The position numbers and the translations under genes are program-made. DNA of 64,000 nt, from the NCBI RefSeq assembly GCF_024397895.1, contig NZ_CP073346.1, positions 1,674,001 to 1,738,000 on the forward strand, read 5' to 3'. The notes under the pieces are model-generated. The model was not told the origin of the DNA. It made no database searches and saw only the letters and a list, made by a program, of their open reading frames with translations. This document shows positions 28,165-36,443 of the stretch, one piece after another (the first letter of the stretch is position 1; each line of letters opens with the position of its first letter). This DNA comes from Pseudomonas benzenivorans (lineage in GTDB: Bacteria > Pseudomonadota > Gammaproteobacteria > Pseudomonadales > Pseudomonadaceae).

Positions 28165-29661
28165 TTACTTCATGGTCGGCATGGAGAAGGAGACGCCTTC
28201 ACGCACGCCGGCCGACGGCCAGCGCTGGGTGATGGTCTTGCGCTTGGTGTAGAAGCGCACGGCATCCGGGCCGTAGGCATGCAGGTCACCGAACAGCGAG
28301 CGCTTCCAGCCGCCGAAGCTGTGGTAGGCCACCGGCACCGGCAGCGGCACGTTGATGCCGACCATGCCGACCTTGATGTTGTCGGAGAAGTAGCGCGCCG
28401 CCTCGCCGTCGCGGGTGAAGATGCAGGTGCCGTTGCCGTATTCGTGGGCGTCGATCAGGTCCATCGCCTCCTGCATGCTGTTCACCCGCACCACCTGCAG
28501 CACCGGGCCGAAGATTTCTTCCTTGTAGCTGAGCATCTCCGGGTTGACGTTGTCGATCAGGGTGCCGCCGACGAAGAAGCCGTTCTCGTGCCCGACCACT
28601 TGCGGATTGCGGCCGTCGACCACGATCCTGGCGCCCTGCTCCTCGGCGCTGTCGATGTAGCCGACCACCTTCTGCTGATGGGCCCTGGTGATCACCGGAC
28701 CGAAATCGTTGCTCTTGTCCGAGTACGCGCCGACCTTCAGCGACTGCATGGCAGCCTGCATCTTCTCGATCAGTGCATCGGCGGCCGCGTCACCCACGGC
28801 GACGGCCACGGACAGCGCCATGCAGCGCTCGCCGGAGGAGCCGAAGGCGGCGCCCAGCAGCTGGTTGACCGCGTTGTCCATGTCGGCATCGGGCATCACG
28901 ATGGCGTGGTTCTTCGCCCCGCCCAGGGCCTGGCAGCGCTTGCCGTTGGCATTGGCGGTCTTGTAGATGTACTCGGCGATCGGCGTCGAGCCGACGAAGC
29001 TGACGGCCTGGATGCGCGCGTCGCTGAGCAGCACGTCGACCGCTTCCTTGTCACCGTTGACCACGTTCATCACGCCGTCCGGCAGACCGGCTTCCTGCAG
29101 CAGCTGGGCGATGAACAGGGTGGAGCTGGGGTCGCGCTCGGACGGCTTGAGGATGAAGCAGTTGCCGCAGACGATGGCCATGGGGAACATCCACAGCGGC
29201 ACCATCGCCGGGAAGTTGAACGGGGTGATGCCGGCCACCACGCCCAGGGGCTGGAACTCGCTCCAGGAGTCGATGTTCGGGCCGACGTTCTTGCTGTGCT
29301 CACCCTTGAGCAGCTCGGGGGCGCCGCAGGCATATTCGACGTTCTCGATGCCGCGCTGCAGCTCGCCGAGGGCGTCGTGGGAAATCTTGCCGTGCTCCTC
29401 GCCGATCATCTGGGCGATGCGCTCGGCATTCTGCTCGAGCAGCTCCTTGAAGCGGAACATCACCCGCGCGCGCTTGATCGGCGGGGTGTTGCGCCACTCG
29501 GGGAAGGCCGCTTCGGCGGCGGCGATGGCCTGCTCGACGGTGGCCTTGGACGCCAGGGCAACCTGCTTGCTGACCTCGCCGGTGGAGGGGTTGTACACGT
29601 CCTGCAGGCGCGCGGCGTCGTTGATGACCTGGCCGTTGATCAGGTGTCCTACTGTATTCAT
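28165..29661 (-). CDS. dddC: CoA-acylating (methyl)malonate-semialdehyde dehydrogenase
   Basis: A 498-aa member of the MmsA family. It oxidises malonate semialdehyde or methylmalonate semialdehyde to acetyl-CoA or propionyl-CoA with NAD and CoA, releasing CO2. Visible: ITPFNFPAMVPLWMFP in the cofactor domain, VSFVGSTPIAEYIY, and catalytic Cys280 in SSGERCMAL. MmsA also works in valine degradation, but next to dddB and divergent dddD it matches DddC of Marinomonas and Halomonas ddd clusters and should act on malonate semialdehyde from the DMSP C3 unit. It is directly downstream of dddB. Confidence 0.85.
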   Translation of the reverse strand: MNTVGHLINGQVINDAARLQDVYNPSTGEVSKQVALASKATVEQAIAAAEAAFPEWRNTPPIKRARVMFRFKELLEQNAERIAQMIGEEHGKISHDALGELQRGIENVEYACGAPELLKGEHSKNVGPNIDSWSEFQPLGVVAGITPFNFPAMVPLWMFPMAIVCGNCFILKPSERDPSSTLFIAQLLQEAGLPDGVMNVVNGDKEAVDVLLSDARIQAVSFVGSTPIAEYIYKTANANGKRCQALGGAKNHAIVMPDADMDNAVNQLLGAAFGSSGERCMALSVAVAVGDAAADALIEKMQAAMQSLKVGAYSDKSNDFGPVITRAHQQKVVGYIDSAEEQGARIVVDGRNPQVVGHENGFFVGGTLIDNVNPEMLSYKEEIFGPVLQVVRVNSMQEAMDLIDAHEYGNGTCIFTRDGEAARYFSDNIKVGMVGINVPLPVPVAYHSFGGWKRSLFGDLHAYGPDAVRFYTKRKTITQRWPSAGVREGVSFSMPTMK

Positions 29662-29729
29662 CGCAGCTGTTCCTCGATAAGGGTTGCAGGCGGCTGGGGC
29701 GCCGCCGCCAGTGACTGATTGAAAGGGGC

Positions 29730-30887
29730 TTACCAGAGCTTCTTGTAGAGTTCGATGATCTCTTCGGCGCTCGGTACGCGCGGGTTGTTGTTCGGCGATC
29801 CGGAGGCCAGGGCCTGCTCGGCCATCACCTGCAGCTGATCGAAGTACTGCTGGCGGTCGATGCCGAACTGCTCCGGGGTCGGCACACGCAGCTCGTCGTT
29901 GAGGGCGCGCAGTTCGGCGAGCAGCTTGTCGTTGGCCACCTCGGTGCTGTCCTGGGCGCTGGCCACGCCCATGGCGCGGGCGCAGTCGGCATAGCGCTCG
30001 GCCGCGGCCGGAATGGAGAACTCGGTGACGGTGGGCAGCAACATGGCGTTGGACAGGCCATGGGGCACATGGAAGTGCGCGCCGATCGGCCGGCTCATGC
30101 CGTGCACCAGGGCTACCGAAGCGTTGGAGAAGGCCACACCGGCCAGGGTCGAGCCGAGCATCATCGCCTCGCGGGCGGCCTTGTCGGAGCCGTCGTGGTA
30201 GGCGCGGCGCAGGTTCGGCGCGATCAGGCGCATGGCCTCCAGGGCCTGGCTGTCGCTGTACAGGCTGGCCTTCTTGCTGACATAGGCCTCCATGGCGTGG
30301 GTCAGGGCATCGATGCCGGTGTCGGCGGTGATGCGCGACGGCAGGCTGAGGGTCAGGCTGAAGTCGATCAGCGCCGCCACCGGCATGAAGCCGATGCCCA
30401 CGCAGAGCATTTTCTCGTCGGTCTTCTCATCGGAAATGATGGTCACCCGGGTGACTTCCGAACCGGTGCCGGCGGTGGTCGGCACGGCGATGATCGGCAG
30501 GCCCGCCTCGACGACGATGCGCGGGAATTTGTAGTCGCGCATCTCGCCGCCATGCTTGGCGAGAATGGCGATGGCCTTGGCGCTGTCGATCGGGCTGCCG
30601 CCGCCGAGGGCGATGATGCAGTCGTAGTCGCCGTTGCGGGCCTTCTCCACGCCGGCCTGGATCGAGGCCACGGTCGGCTCCGGCACCGTTTCGTCGAACA
30701 CTTCGGCAGTGATGTCGTGAACGGCCAGGCGCTCCTGGATGGCGGCGGCGTAGCCCAGCTTGACCATCATCTTGTCGGTGATGATCAGCGGCCGCTTGCA
30801 GCCCAGGTTGGCCATCACGACTGGAATGTCCTGACTGGCGTTTTCGCCGATCTGCATGATGCGAGGAAGTATCACTTGGGTAGACAT
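29730..30887 (-). CDS. dddB: Iron-containing alcohol dehydrogenase, DddB
   Basis: A 385-aa Fe-ADH. NAD-binding GGGSPIDSAKAIAIL (about 97-111), VPTTAGTGSEV, and the metal site including Asp and His in DTGIDALTHAMEAYVS, LVHGMSRPIGAHFHVPHG. In known ddd clusters DddB oxidises 3-hydroxypropionate or its CoA ester toward malonate semialdehyde. The ATG at 30887 (MSTQVILPRI) has GGAG upstream; a longer frame would add 12 unsupported residues. It is divergent from dddD across a 909-bp regulatory region. Confidence 0.85.
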   Translation of the reverse strand: MSTQVILPRIMQIGENASQDIPVVMANLGCKRPLIITDKMMVKLGYAAAIQERLAVHDITAEVFDETVPEPTVASIQAGVEKARNGDYDCIIALGGGSPIDSAKAIAILAKHGGEMRDYKFPRIVVEAGLPIIAVPTTAGTGSEVTRVTIISDEKTDEKMLCVGIGFMPVAALIDFSLTLSLPSRITADTGIDALTHAMEAYVSKKASLYSDSQALEAMRLIAPNLRRAYHDGSDKAAREAMMLGSTLAGVAFSNASVALVHGMSRPIGAHFHVPHGLSNAMLLPTVTEFSIPAAAERYADCARAMGVASAQDSTEVANDKLLAELRALNDELRVPTPEQFGIDRQQYFDQLQVMAEQALASGSPNNNPRVPSAEEIIELYKKLW

Positions 30888-31796
30888 GGCGACTCCGCTA
30901 TTTCCGAGTGGCGGGCGCGGCAATGCGACGAGGGCATTGTCGGGCGCTGCTATTGGCTAAAAGAGATGCCGCGAATGTCGGTTCGCAGCGTTATTAAAAT
31001 TCGGTGCTGCTCGCCGAGAAGGCCGATACAGCGTCAAACCCTGGCAGCCTCGGCTGCCTTGTTCATCAGCGGCAACTTCCCCGCATCGAGCCTCCAGTCG
31101 TCACCAGCGGGCGCAGCCTGGGCGGCCGGACCATCGCCGATGGACGTTGCTGTCCGCCCCCCTGCCCGTCATCCAGTTGACCGCAAACAGCCGGGCGGGA
31201 ACCTGTCCTTCGCGATCCGCGGTAGCGCCCTGCTGCGGCGCCGAACCGCGATATCGATACGAAACCTATTGTTATGAAGCGCAAAAAGCATGAAAAGCAA
31301 AAAAATAGCGGCCTATGCCACGATTTTTTTTATGGATCTATTAATCAAACTACCTCATGGGCTGCGCCGCCGACTGCCGACATAGGTCGCATTGACGGCG
31401 CGCCGGCCGCTCGAGTGACCGCCAGGTCACGCGCTTATGCACCCATAAGAAAAACCCCGCCTAAGGTCCATTTTTTATTGCTGGTTCCGCCAAATCTTCA
31501 TTCCTAATATCCGCCTCACCGAAGCAGACCAAGTACCTGCCGACCGCACCCACTGCCTCCAGCGGTGCGAGGGATACAGGGAACGACTGGATCCGGCCGA
31601 CTGAAACGAATGAACGGCGGAACCGGCCAGGCGCCATCACTGAAGACGCCGGCCATCAACTTCTCCGTTCAGCTTTTCGCACTTCGATATCGGACGCTCG
31701 GGACTTGGTCATCACTCGCGACCTTATTTAAACAACACCCCCAACTTGGCTGTTTTGCACCAGCAGGCTGGATCGCTCCTCGAGGGATAAATTGAC
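30888..31796. promoter_or_regulatory. Long dddB-dddD divergent control region
   Basis: 909 bp without a credible gene. It has a lower GC content than its neighbours in parts (31270-31345). Seen in it: a perfect palindrome GTGACC-GCCA-GGTCAC (31415-31430), a perfect inverted repeat CTTATG-CACC-CATAAG (31434-31449), a TTTTTTATTG block (31471-31480) with TAATAT 24 bp further (31505-31510), and a related T-rich block at 31321-31334. The same palindrome and T-rich block recur upstream of the LysR gene at 45 kb and the betaine-binding gene at 46 kb. Short open frames inside lack ribosome sites and coding character. Confidence 0.6.
31415..31430. promoter_or_regulatory. Perfect 16-bp palindromic operator candidate
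   Basis: GTGACC-GCCA-GGTCAC. A near-copy, GTGACC-ACGC-GGTCAA, lies at 45032-45047. Both are in control regions of the accessory cluster, so a common regulator is likely, perhaps the IclR protein. Confidence 0.55.
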
Positions 31797-34310
31797 ATGA
31801 ACAACAACAATCAATTGCCTTTAACCGGTGTCCGCGTCGTCGACTTCGGCCAGCAGATCGCCGGCCCCGCCGTGGCCATGACCCTGGCCGACCTGGGCGC
31901 CACCGTGGTGCATATCGATCCGCCGCAGGGCCCGCAGTGGGACCACCCGGCCAATGCCGTGCTCAACCGCAACAAGAGCTGCCTGCGCCTGGACCTCAAG
32001 TCCGCGGCCGGGCTCGACCAGGCCATGGCCCTGATCGACAAGGCCGACATCGTCATCGAGAGCTTCCGCCCCGGCGTGATGCAGGAACTGGGCATCGACT
32101 TCGGCAAACTGCGTGCAGCCCGTCCCGAGTTGATCACCCTGTCCGTTCCGGGCTTCGCCAGCAACGACGAGCTGCGCCGCGACTGGAAAGCCACCGAGGC
32201 CGTGGTCGCCGCGACCGCCGGCGCCTTCACCGACATGGGCTTCAACCGCGTGCTGCTGGGCCTGAATCCGAGCTTCTCGCCGCTGCCGCTGGGTTCGGCC
32301 TACGCCACCGCCCTGGCCGCCGCCTCCGTCGCCCTGGCCCTGCAGGCCCGCGAGCGCACCGGCCGTGGCGATGCCATCGAGGTGCCGGTGATCTCCGCCC
32401 TGATGGAAGGCCTGTCGTACAACTCCTACGTCATCGAAGGCCTGCCCGAGCGCTACAAGACCATGCGCGAGAAGGAGATCGAGTACCGCAAGGCCAACAA
32501 CATCGCGATGGACCTGAGCTACGACGATCTGCAGGAGTACCTGGACCCCTTCTACCGCACCTACAAGTGCGCCGACGGCCGCATGTTCTATTGCGTCTGC
32601 CCGTCGCACCGCAACCACGCCAAGCGCGCCCTGACCGTGCTGGGCATCTATGAAGAGCTGGTCGCCGAAGGCCTGCCGGAAGTCAACGACCTGCACGCGC
32701 CGATCAGCGAGTGGGACGGCGAGACCTCCATCGGCGTCTACCCGCTGCCGAAGAAATGGGCCGACCACATCTCCGCGAAGATGAAGAAGGCCTTCCTGAC
32801 CAAGACCTCCGAGGAGTGGGCGAAGATCTTCGGCGAAGGCCAGATCCCCGGCGCGCCGCACCGCACCACCCAGGAGTGGGTCAACCACGAGCACACCAAC
32901 GCCGCCGGTCTGATCGTCGAGGTCAACGACCCCGAGTACGGCCTGATGAAGCAGCCCGGCCCGTTCGCCTGGCTGGAAGAGTGCGCCGGACAGATGGTCA
33001 CCCCGCGTCCACGCAAGAACGTCAGCTTCGAGCAGGCCCTGGCCGAGCTCAGTGAGGTGGCGGCGGCCGAAGTCGTGACCCGTCCGGTCGGCGACGCCAT
33101 CGCCCCGGCCTCCAATGCCGGCTGGCTCGATGGCCTGCGCATCCTCGACCTGACCAACGTGATCGCCGGTCCGCACTCCACCGCGTTCCTCGCCCGCTTC
33201 GGCGCCGAGGTGATCAAGCTCGATACCGTCAAGCCCATGTACGATCCGCTGATCGGCACCCTGTTCAGCTTCCAGACCAGCATGGGCAAGCAGAGCGCGC
33301 TGGTCGACATCATGAGCGAGGAAGGCCGCGAGGTGTTCAACCGCCTGGTGCGTTCGGTCGACATGGTGGTGATCAACGCCCCCGAGCGTCAGCTCAAGGC
33401 CCTGGGTCTGGATAACGACAGCCTGCAGGCGGTCAACCCGGGCGTGCTGTTCTGCCGCCTCGACTGCCTCGGCGGCCCGCTGCCCGGCCCGAAGACCAAC
33501 TACATCGGCTACGACGACATCATCCAGGCCCACAGCGGCATCATGAGCCGTTTCGGTGGCCCGGAGACCCCGGAAGAGCACGCCCACCTCGGCACCCTGG
33601 ACGTCAACTGCGGTTTCGCCGCCGGCCTGGGCATGGCCGTGTCGATCTACCACAAGATCAAGACCGGTCAGCCGACCCGTTCGCGTACCTCGCTGTCGGC
33701 GGTCACCAACCTGGCGCAGCTGTCGTTCGCCTTCGACTATGCCGGCCGTGCGCCCTTCAACGAGCCATCGGGTCGCGAAGTGCTGGGCCACAACGCCCTG
33801 TCGCACTTCTACAAGACCGCCGAGGGCTGGCTCTACCTCGACTCCAAGGAGGCCGAACTGCCGCAGCTGGAGCAGGTCGAGGGCTTGGCCGGCATCAGCC
33901 AGGCCGCGGATGTCGGCGCCTTCCTGAAGAACGCGCTGCAGGCCGCACCGGCCGCCTACTGGGCCGAGAAGCTGCAGGCCGCCGACATCGCCGCCGCCGT
34001 TCCGCAGTCCATCGAGTCGCTGCGCGAGCAGTACAGCCGTGAAGGCGACGGCACCGTGGGCATCGATCGCGGCAGCTTCGCCTTCTCGATCCACCGCAAC
34101 CACCCGAGCGGCCACTGCCTGACCCAGATCGACCACCTGGCGATCCGTCCGAGCGAAGCCAGCATCAAGGCCGTGAGCCTGCCGGAGCGCTGGGGTCACT
34201 CGACCCGCGAAGTGCTGGCCGACGCCGGCTACAGCTCGAGCGAGATCGAGTCGATGCTCGAACGCAACATCGCCAGCCTCGGCTGGGCCAAGGAGTTCCT
34301 GCCCAGCTAA
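31797..34310 (+). CDS. dddD: DMSP CoA-transferase/lyase DddD
   Basis: An 837-aa tandem fusion of two class III (CaiB/BaiF) CoA-transferase domains (about 8-400 and 430-830). This size and duplication, with divergent dddB-dddC, identify DddD, which transfers CoA from acetyl-CoA to dimethylsulfoniopropionate and cleaves it to dimethyl sulfide and 3-hydroxypropionyl-CoA in the cytoplasm. The second domain carries the family motif YDDIIQAHSG with Asp573 at the nucleophile position (Asp602 in Marinomonas DddD by memory). The equivalent place in the first domain reads ATEAVVAATAG and lacks an Asp. A GAGGGA ribosome site precedes the ATG, and a strong terminator follows. A related betaine substrate cannot be excluded. 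Confidence 0.88.
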   Translation: MNNNNQLPLTGVRVVDFGQQIAGPAVAMTLADLGATVVHIDPPQGPQWDHPANAVLNRNKSCLRLDLKSAAGLDQAMALIDKADIVIESFRPGVMQELGIDFGKLRAARPELITLSVPGFASNDELRRDWKATEAVVAATAGAFTDMGFNRVLLGLNPSFSPLPLGSAYATALAAASVALALQARERTGRGDAIEVPVISALMEGLSYNSYVIEGLPERYKTMREKEIEYRKANNIAMDLSYDDLQEYLDPFYRTYKCADGRMFYCVCPSHRNHAKRALTVLGIYEELVAEGLPEVNDLHAPISEWDGETSIGVYPLPKKWADHISAKMKKAFLTKTSEEWAKIFGEGQIPGAPHRTTQEWVNHEHTNAAGLIVEVNDPEYGLMKQPGPFAWLEECAGQMVTPRPRKNVSFEQALAELSEVAAAEVVTRPVGDAIAPASNAGWLDGLRILDLTNVIAGPHSTAFLARFGAEVIKLDTVKPMYDPLIGTLFSFQTSMGKQSALVDIMSEEGREVFNRLVRSVDMVVINAPERQLKALGLDNDSLQAVNPGVLFCRLDCLGGPLPGPKTNYIGYDDIIQAHSGIMSRFGGPETPEEHAHLGTLDVNCGFAAGLGMAVSIYHKIKTGQPTRSRTSLSAVTNLAQLSFAFDYAGRAPFNEPSGREVLGHNALSHFYKTAEGWLYLDSKEAELPQLEQVEGLAGISQAADVGAFLKNALQAAPAAYWAEKLQAADIAAAVPQSIESLREQYSREGDGTVGIDRGSFAFSIHRNHPSGHCLTQIDHLAIRPSEASIKAVSLPERWGHSTREVLADAGYSSSEIESMLERNIASLGWAKEFLPS

Positions 34311-34327
34311 ACTCAGGCGCAGGCACG

Positions 34328-34365
34328 GCGGGCGGGACAGTTTCGGCTGTCCCGCCCGCTTTTTT
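34328..34365 (+). terminator. dddD terminator
   Basis: A 13-bp perfect stem GCGGGCGGGACAG / CTGTCCCGCCCGC with loop TTTCGG and six T residues, 17 bp after the dddD stop. dddD is therefore probably monocistronic. Confidence 0.92.
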
Positions 34366-34483
34366 GTTTCTGGGCTGATGGCCGGACGAGCCGCCCCATC
34401 GCCCCTTATCTTCGCGGGCTGGCCACGCACGGGCGCGGCGGGCCCACGTTTCAACCCGCCCTTGTGCGACGTCGGTGGTGAGC

Positions 34484-35782
34484 ATGTTTCAGCAGACGGT
34501 ACGGTCGGTATGGCCCTTGTTCTTCGGCCTGGGCATCATCGGCCTGTGCATCGGCGCGCAGAACACCCTGCTGGGCATTCGCGCCGAACTGGAAGGCTTC
34601 GACACCCGGGTCACCGGCCTGCTCATGTCCGGCTATTACGCCGGCTTCCTGCTCGGTTCGCTGCGCGCCCCGGCGATCATCCAGCGGGTCGGCCACGTGC
34701 GCGCCTTCGCCGCGCTGACCGCCCTGGCCTCCATGACCATCCTGATCCATTCGATATGGGTCGATCCCTGGGTCTGGGGCGTCATGCGCCTGCTCACCGG
34801 CTTCTCGGTGTCGGCCATCTACGTGGTGGCCGAAAGCTGGCTGAACCAGGCCGCCGACAACCGTACCCGCGGCCAGCTGCTGTCGCTGTACATGATCACC
34901 ATGCTGGCCGGGCTGTCCGCCGGCCAGTTCCTGCTGAACATCTCCGACCCGGCCAGCTTCGAGCTGTTCACCCTGATCTCCATCCTCATCAGCCTGGCGG
35001 CGCTGCCCATCCTGATCACCGCCACGCCGATGCCGTCGTTCGAGGCGGCCCGCCCGGTGAGCATCGCCACCCTCTATCGCCTGGCGCCGACCGGCCTGGT
35101 CGGCTCCTTCCTGATCAACGCCTGCTACGCCATGGTCCTGGGCATGGGCTCGGTCTACGCCAGCCGGCTGGGCATGCAGGTCAGCGACATCTCGCTGTTC
35201 ATGGCCCTGCTGGTGGTCGGCGGCATGCTGCTGCAATGGCCGCTGGGCCGGCTGTCCGACACCATGGACCGGCGCACGGTGATCGCCGCAGCAGCCGGCG
35301 CCGCGGTGCTGTTCGCCATGGCCAGCGCCCTGGTCGGTTTCGCCGACAACCACAGCCACCTGCTGCTGGCCCTGCTGTTCGGCGGCAGCTGCTTCCCCCT
35401 GCTGGCGCTGTACCTGGCCCTGACCAATGACCAGCTGGAAGCCGACCAGGCCACCGGCGCCAGCAGCACCCTGTTGCTGCTCGGCAGCGTCGGCGCCAGC
35501 ATCGGCCCGTTCATGGTCTCCCTGACCATGGAGCAATGGGGACCGGCGAGCTTCTTCTGGAGCCTGGCGGTGATGGCCGGTCTGATGGTCACCCATGCCC
35601 TCTACAAGCGCATCAGCGACCCCTTCCCGGTCACCAGCGAGACGCCCACCCACTTCCAGATGCAGGCCCCCCTGGCGGTGGGCTCGGTGCTGATGGAGTC
35701 GATGCCGAGCGACAGCGAAGCCGAGGCAACCGGCGAGACCGCAGAAGATCGCGGCGATCAGCCCCAGTCGCCAACCGCCTGA
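34484..35782 (+). CDS. MFS transporter, YcaD-like
   Basis: A 432-aa major-facilitator carrier with about 12 transmembrane helices (LFFGLGIIGLCIGAQNTLLG; GFLLGSLRAPAIIQRVGHVRAFA; RLSDTMDRRTVIAAAAGAAV, the MFS motif between helices 8 and 9) and a hydrophilic acidic tail of about 50 residues. It most resembles the YcaD/YfkF group. The substrate is unknown. It lies behind the dddD terminator, so it probably has its own promoter; a role in DMSP uptake or in efflux is only suggested by position. ATG 34484 was preferred over GTGs 6-9 bp upstream. Confidence 0.85.
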   Translation: MFQQTVRSVWPLFFGLGIIGLCIGAQNTLLGIRAELEGFDTRVTGLLMSGYYAGFLLGSLRAPAIIQRVGHVRAFAALTALASMTILIHSIWVDPWVWGVMRLLTGFSVSAIYVVAESWLNQAADNRTRGQLLSLYMITMLAGLSAGQFLLNISDPASFELFTLISILISLAALPILITATPMPSFEAARPVSIATLYRLAPTGLVGSFLINACYAMVLGMGSVYASRLGMQVSDISLFMALLVVGGMLLQWPLGRLSDTMDRRTVIAAAAGAAVLFAMASALVGFADNHSHLLLALLFGGSCFPLLALYLALTNDQLEADQATGASSTLLLLGSVGASIGPFMVSLTMEQWGPASFFWSLAVMAGLMVTHALYKRISDPFPVTSETPTHFQMQAPLAVGSVLMESMPSDSEAEATGETAEDRGDQPQSPTA

Positions 35783-35860
35783 CCCAGGGCCCCCGACGGC
35801 GCGGACGGGGCAATTTCGGCTATCCTTGCCGCCCTTCTCCACTGCCCCAGGAATCTCGCC

Positions 35861-36391
35861 ATGCACGCCCAGCTCGAAGAACTGATCAACAAGATAAGCT
35901 CGGGCTGCATGCTGCCGGACGAGATCAGCCGCATCGCCGCCGAGGCCGCCCAGGCCTACGCCGCCCCGCAGGCCTTCCTCGCCGCCAACCCGGACATCAA
36001 CTACGACGACAGTTTCCCCATCCCCCTCGGCGAATGGGTGGTGGTCGGCAGCCTGCCGGACACCGTGCTGTTCCAGGCCGACAGCTACGAGCAGCTGTTC
36101 CAGCAGATCACCGACTCCTTCGGCCCCAGCGTCAACTTCGTGCTCAAGCCCAAGCAACTGGCCAAGGTCGAACCGCTCAAGGCGCTCAACCGCATCCAGG
36201 TGCAACTCTCCAGCCTGTCGCCGGAGACCCAGGGCTATGTGCTGGTGGACTTCAGCGAGCCACTGGATGACGAACTGCAGGCCGTGCTGGTCTACAGCAG
36301 CGACCTGCCGCGGGTAATGGCGTTGGCGGTGGAGGTGGGCATCTATGCGGCGCCGGCCTACGAGGCGTGCAAGGCGGCACAGGAGGGATAA
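35861..36391 (+). CDS. Conserved hypothetical protein
   Basis: A 176-aa soluble protein I do not recognise. No signal peptide or membrane segment; mixed alpha/beta composition, a single Cys near the N-terminus (SGCMLPDEI), moderately acidic. ATG follows CAGGAATC. GC-rich coding pattern like its neighbours. It sits alone between the MFS carrier and the converging ABC operon; no function is inferred. Confidence 0.75.
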   Translation: MHAQLEELINKISSGCMLPDEISRIAAEAAQAYAAPQAFLAANPDINYDDSFPIPLGEWVVVGSLPDTVLFQADSYEQLFQQITDSFGPSVNFVLKPKQLAKVEPLKALNRIQVQLSSLSPETQGYVLVDFSEPLDDELQAVLVYSSDLPRVMALAVEVGIYAAPAYEACKAAQEG

Positions 36392-36443
36392 GCGAGGCGC
36401 GGCCGTCGGCCGGCCTCCAGGGCCGCCGATAGCCGCGGTGGTG

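Noticed and set aside
30950..31795. Short plus-strand frames (77 and 76 codons) between dddB and dddD
   Set aside because: No ribosome sites, atypical composition, and they cover palindromes and promoter-like blocks.
31821..34454. 877-codon minus-strand frame opposite dddD
   Set aside because: Antisense shadow with biased His/Gln/Arg/Gly composition; dddD on the other strand has clear family motifs.
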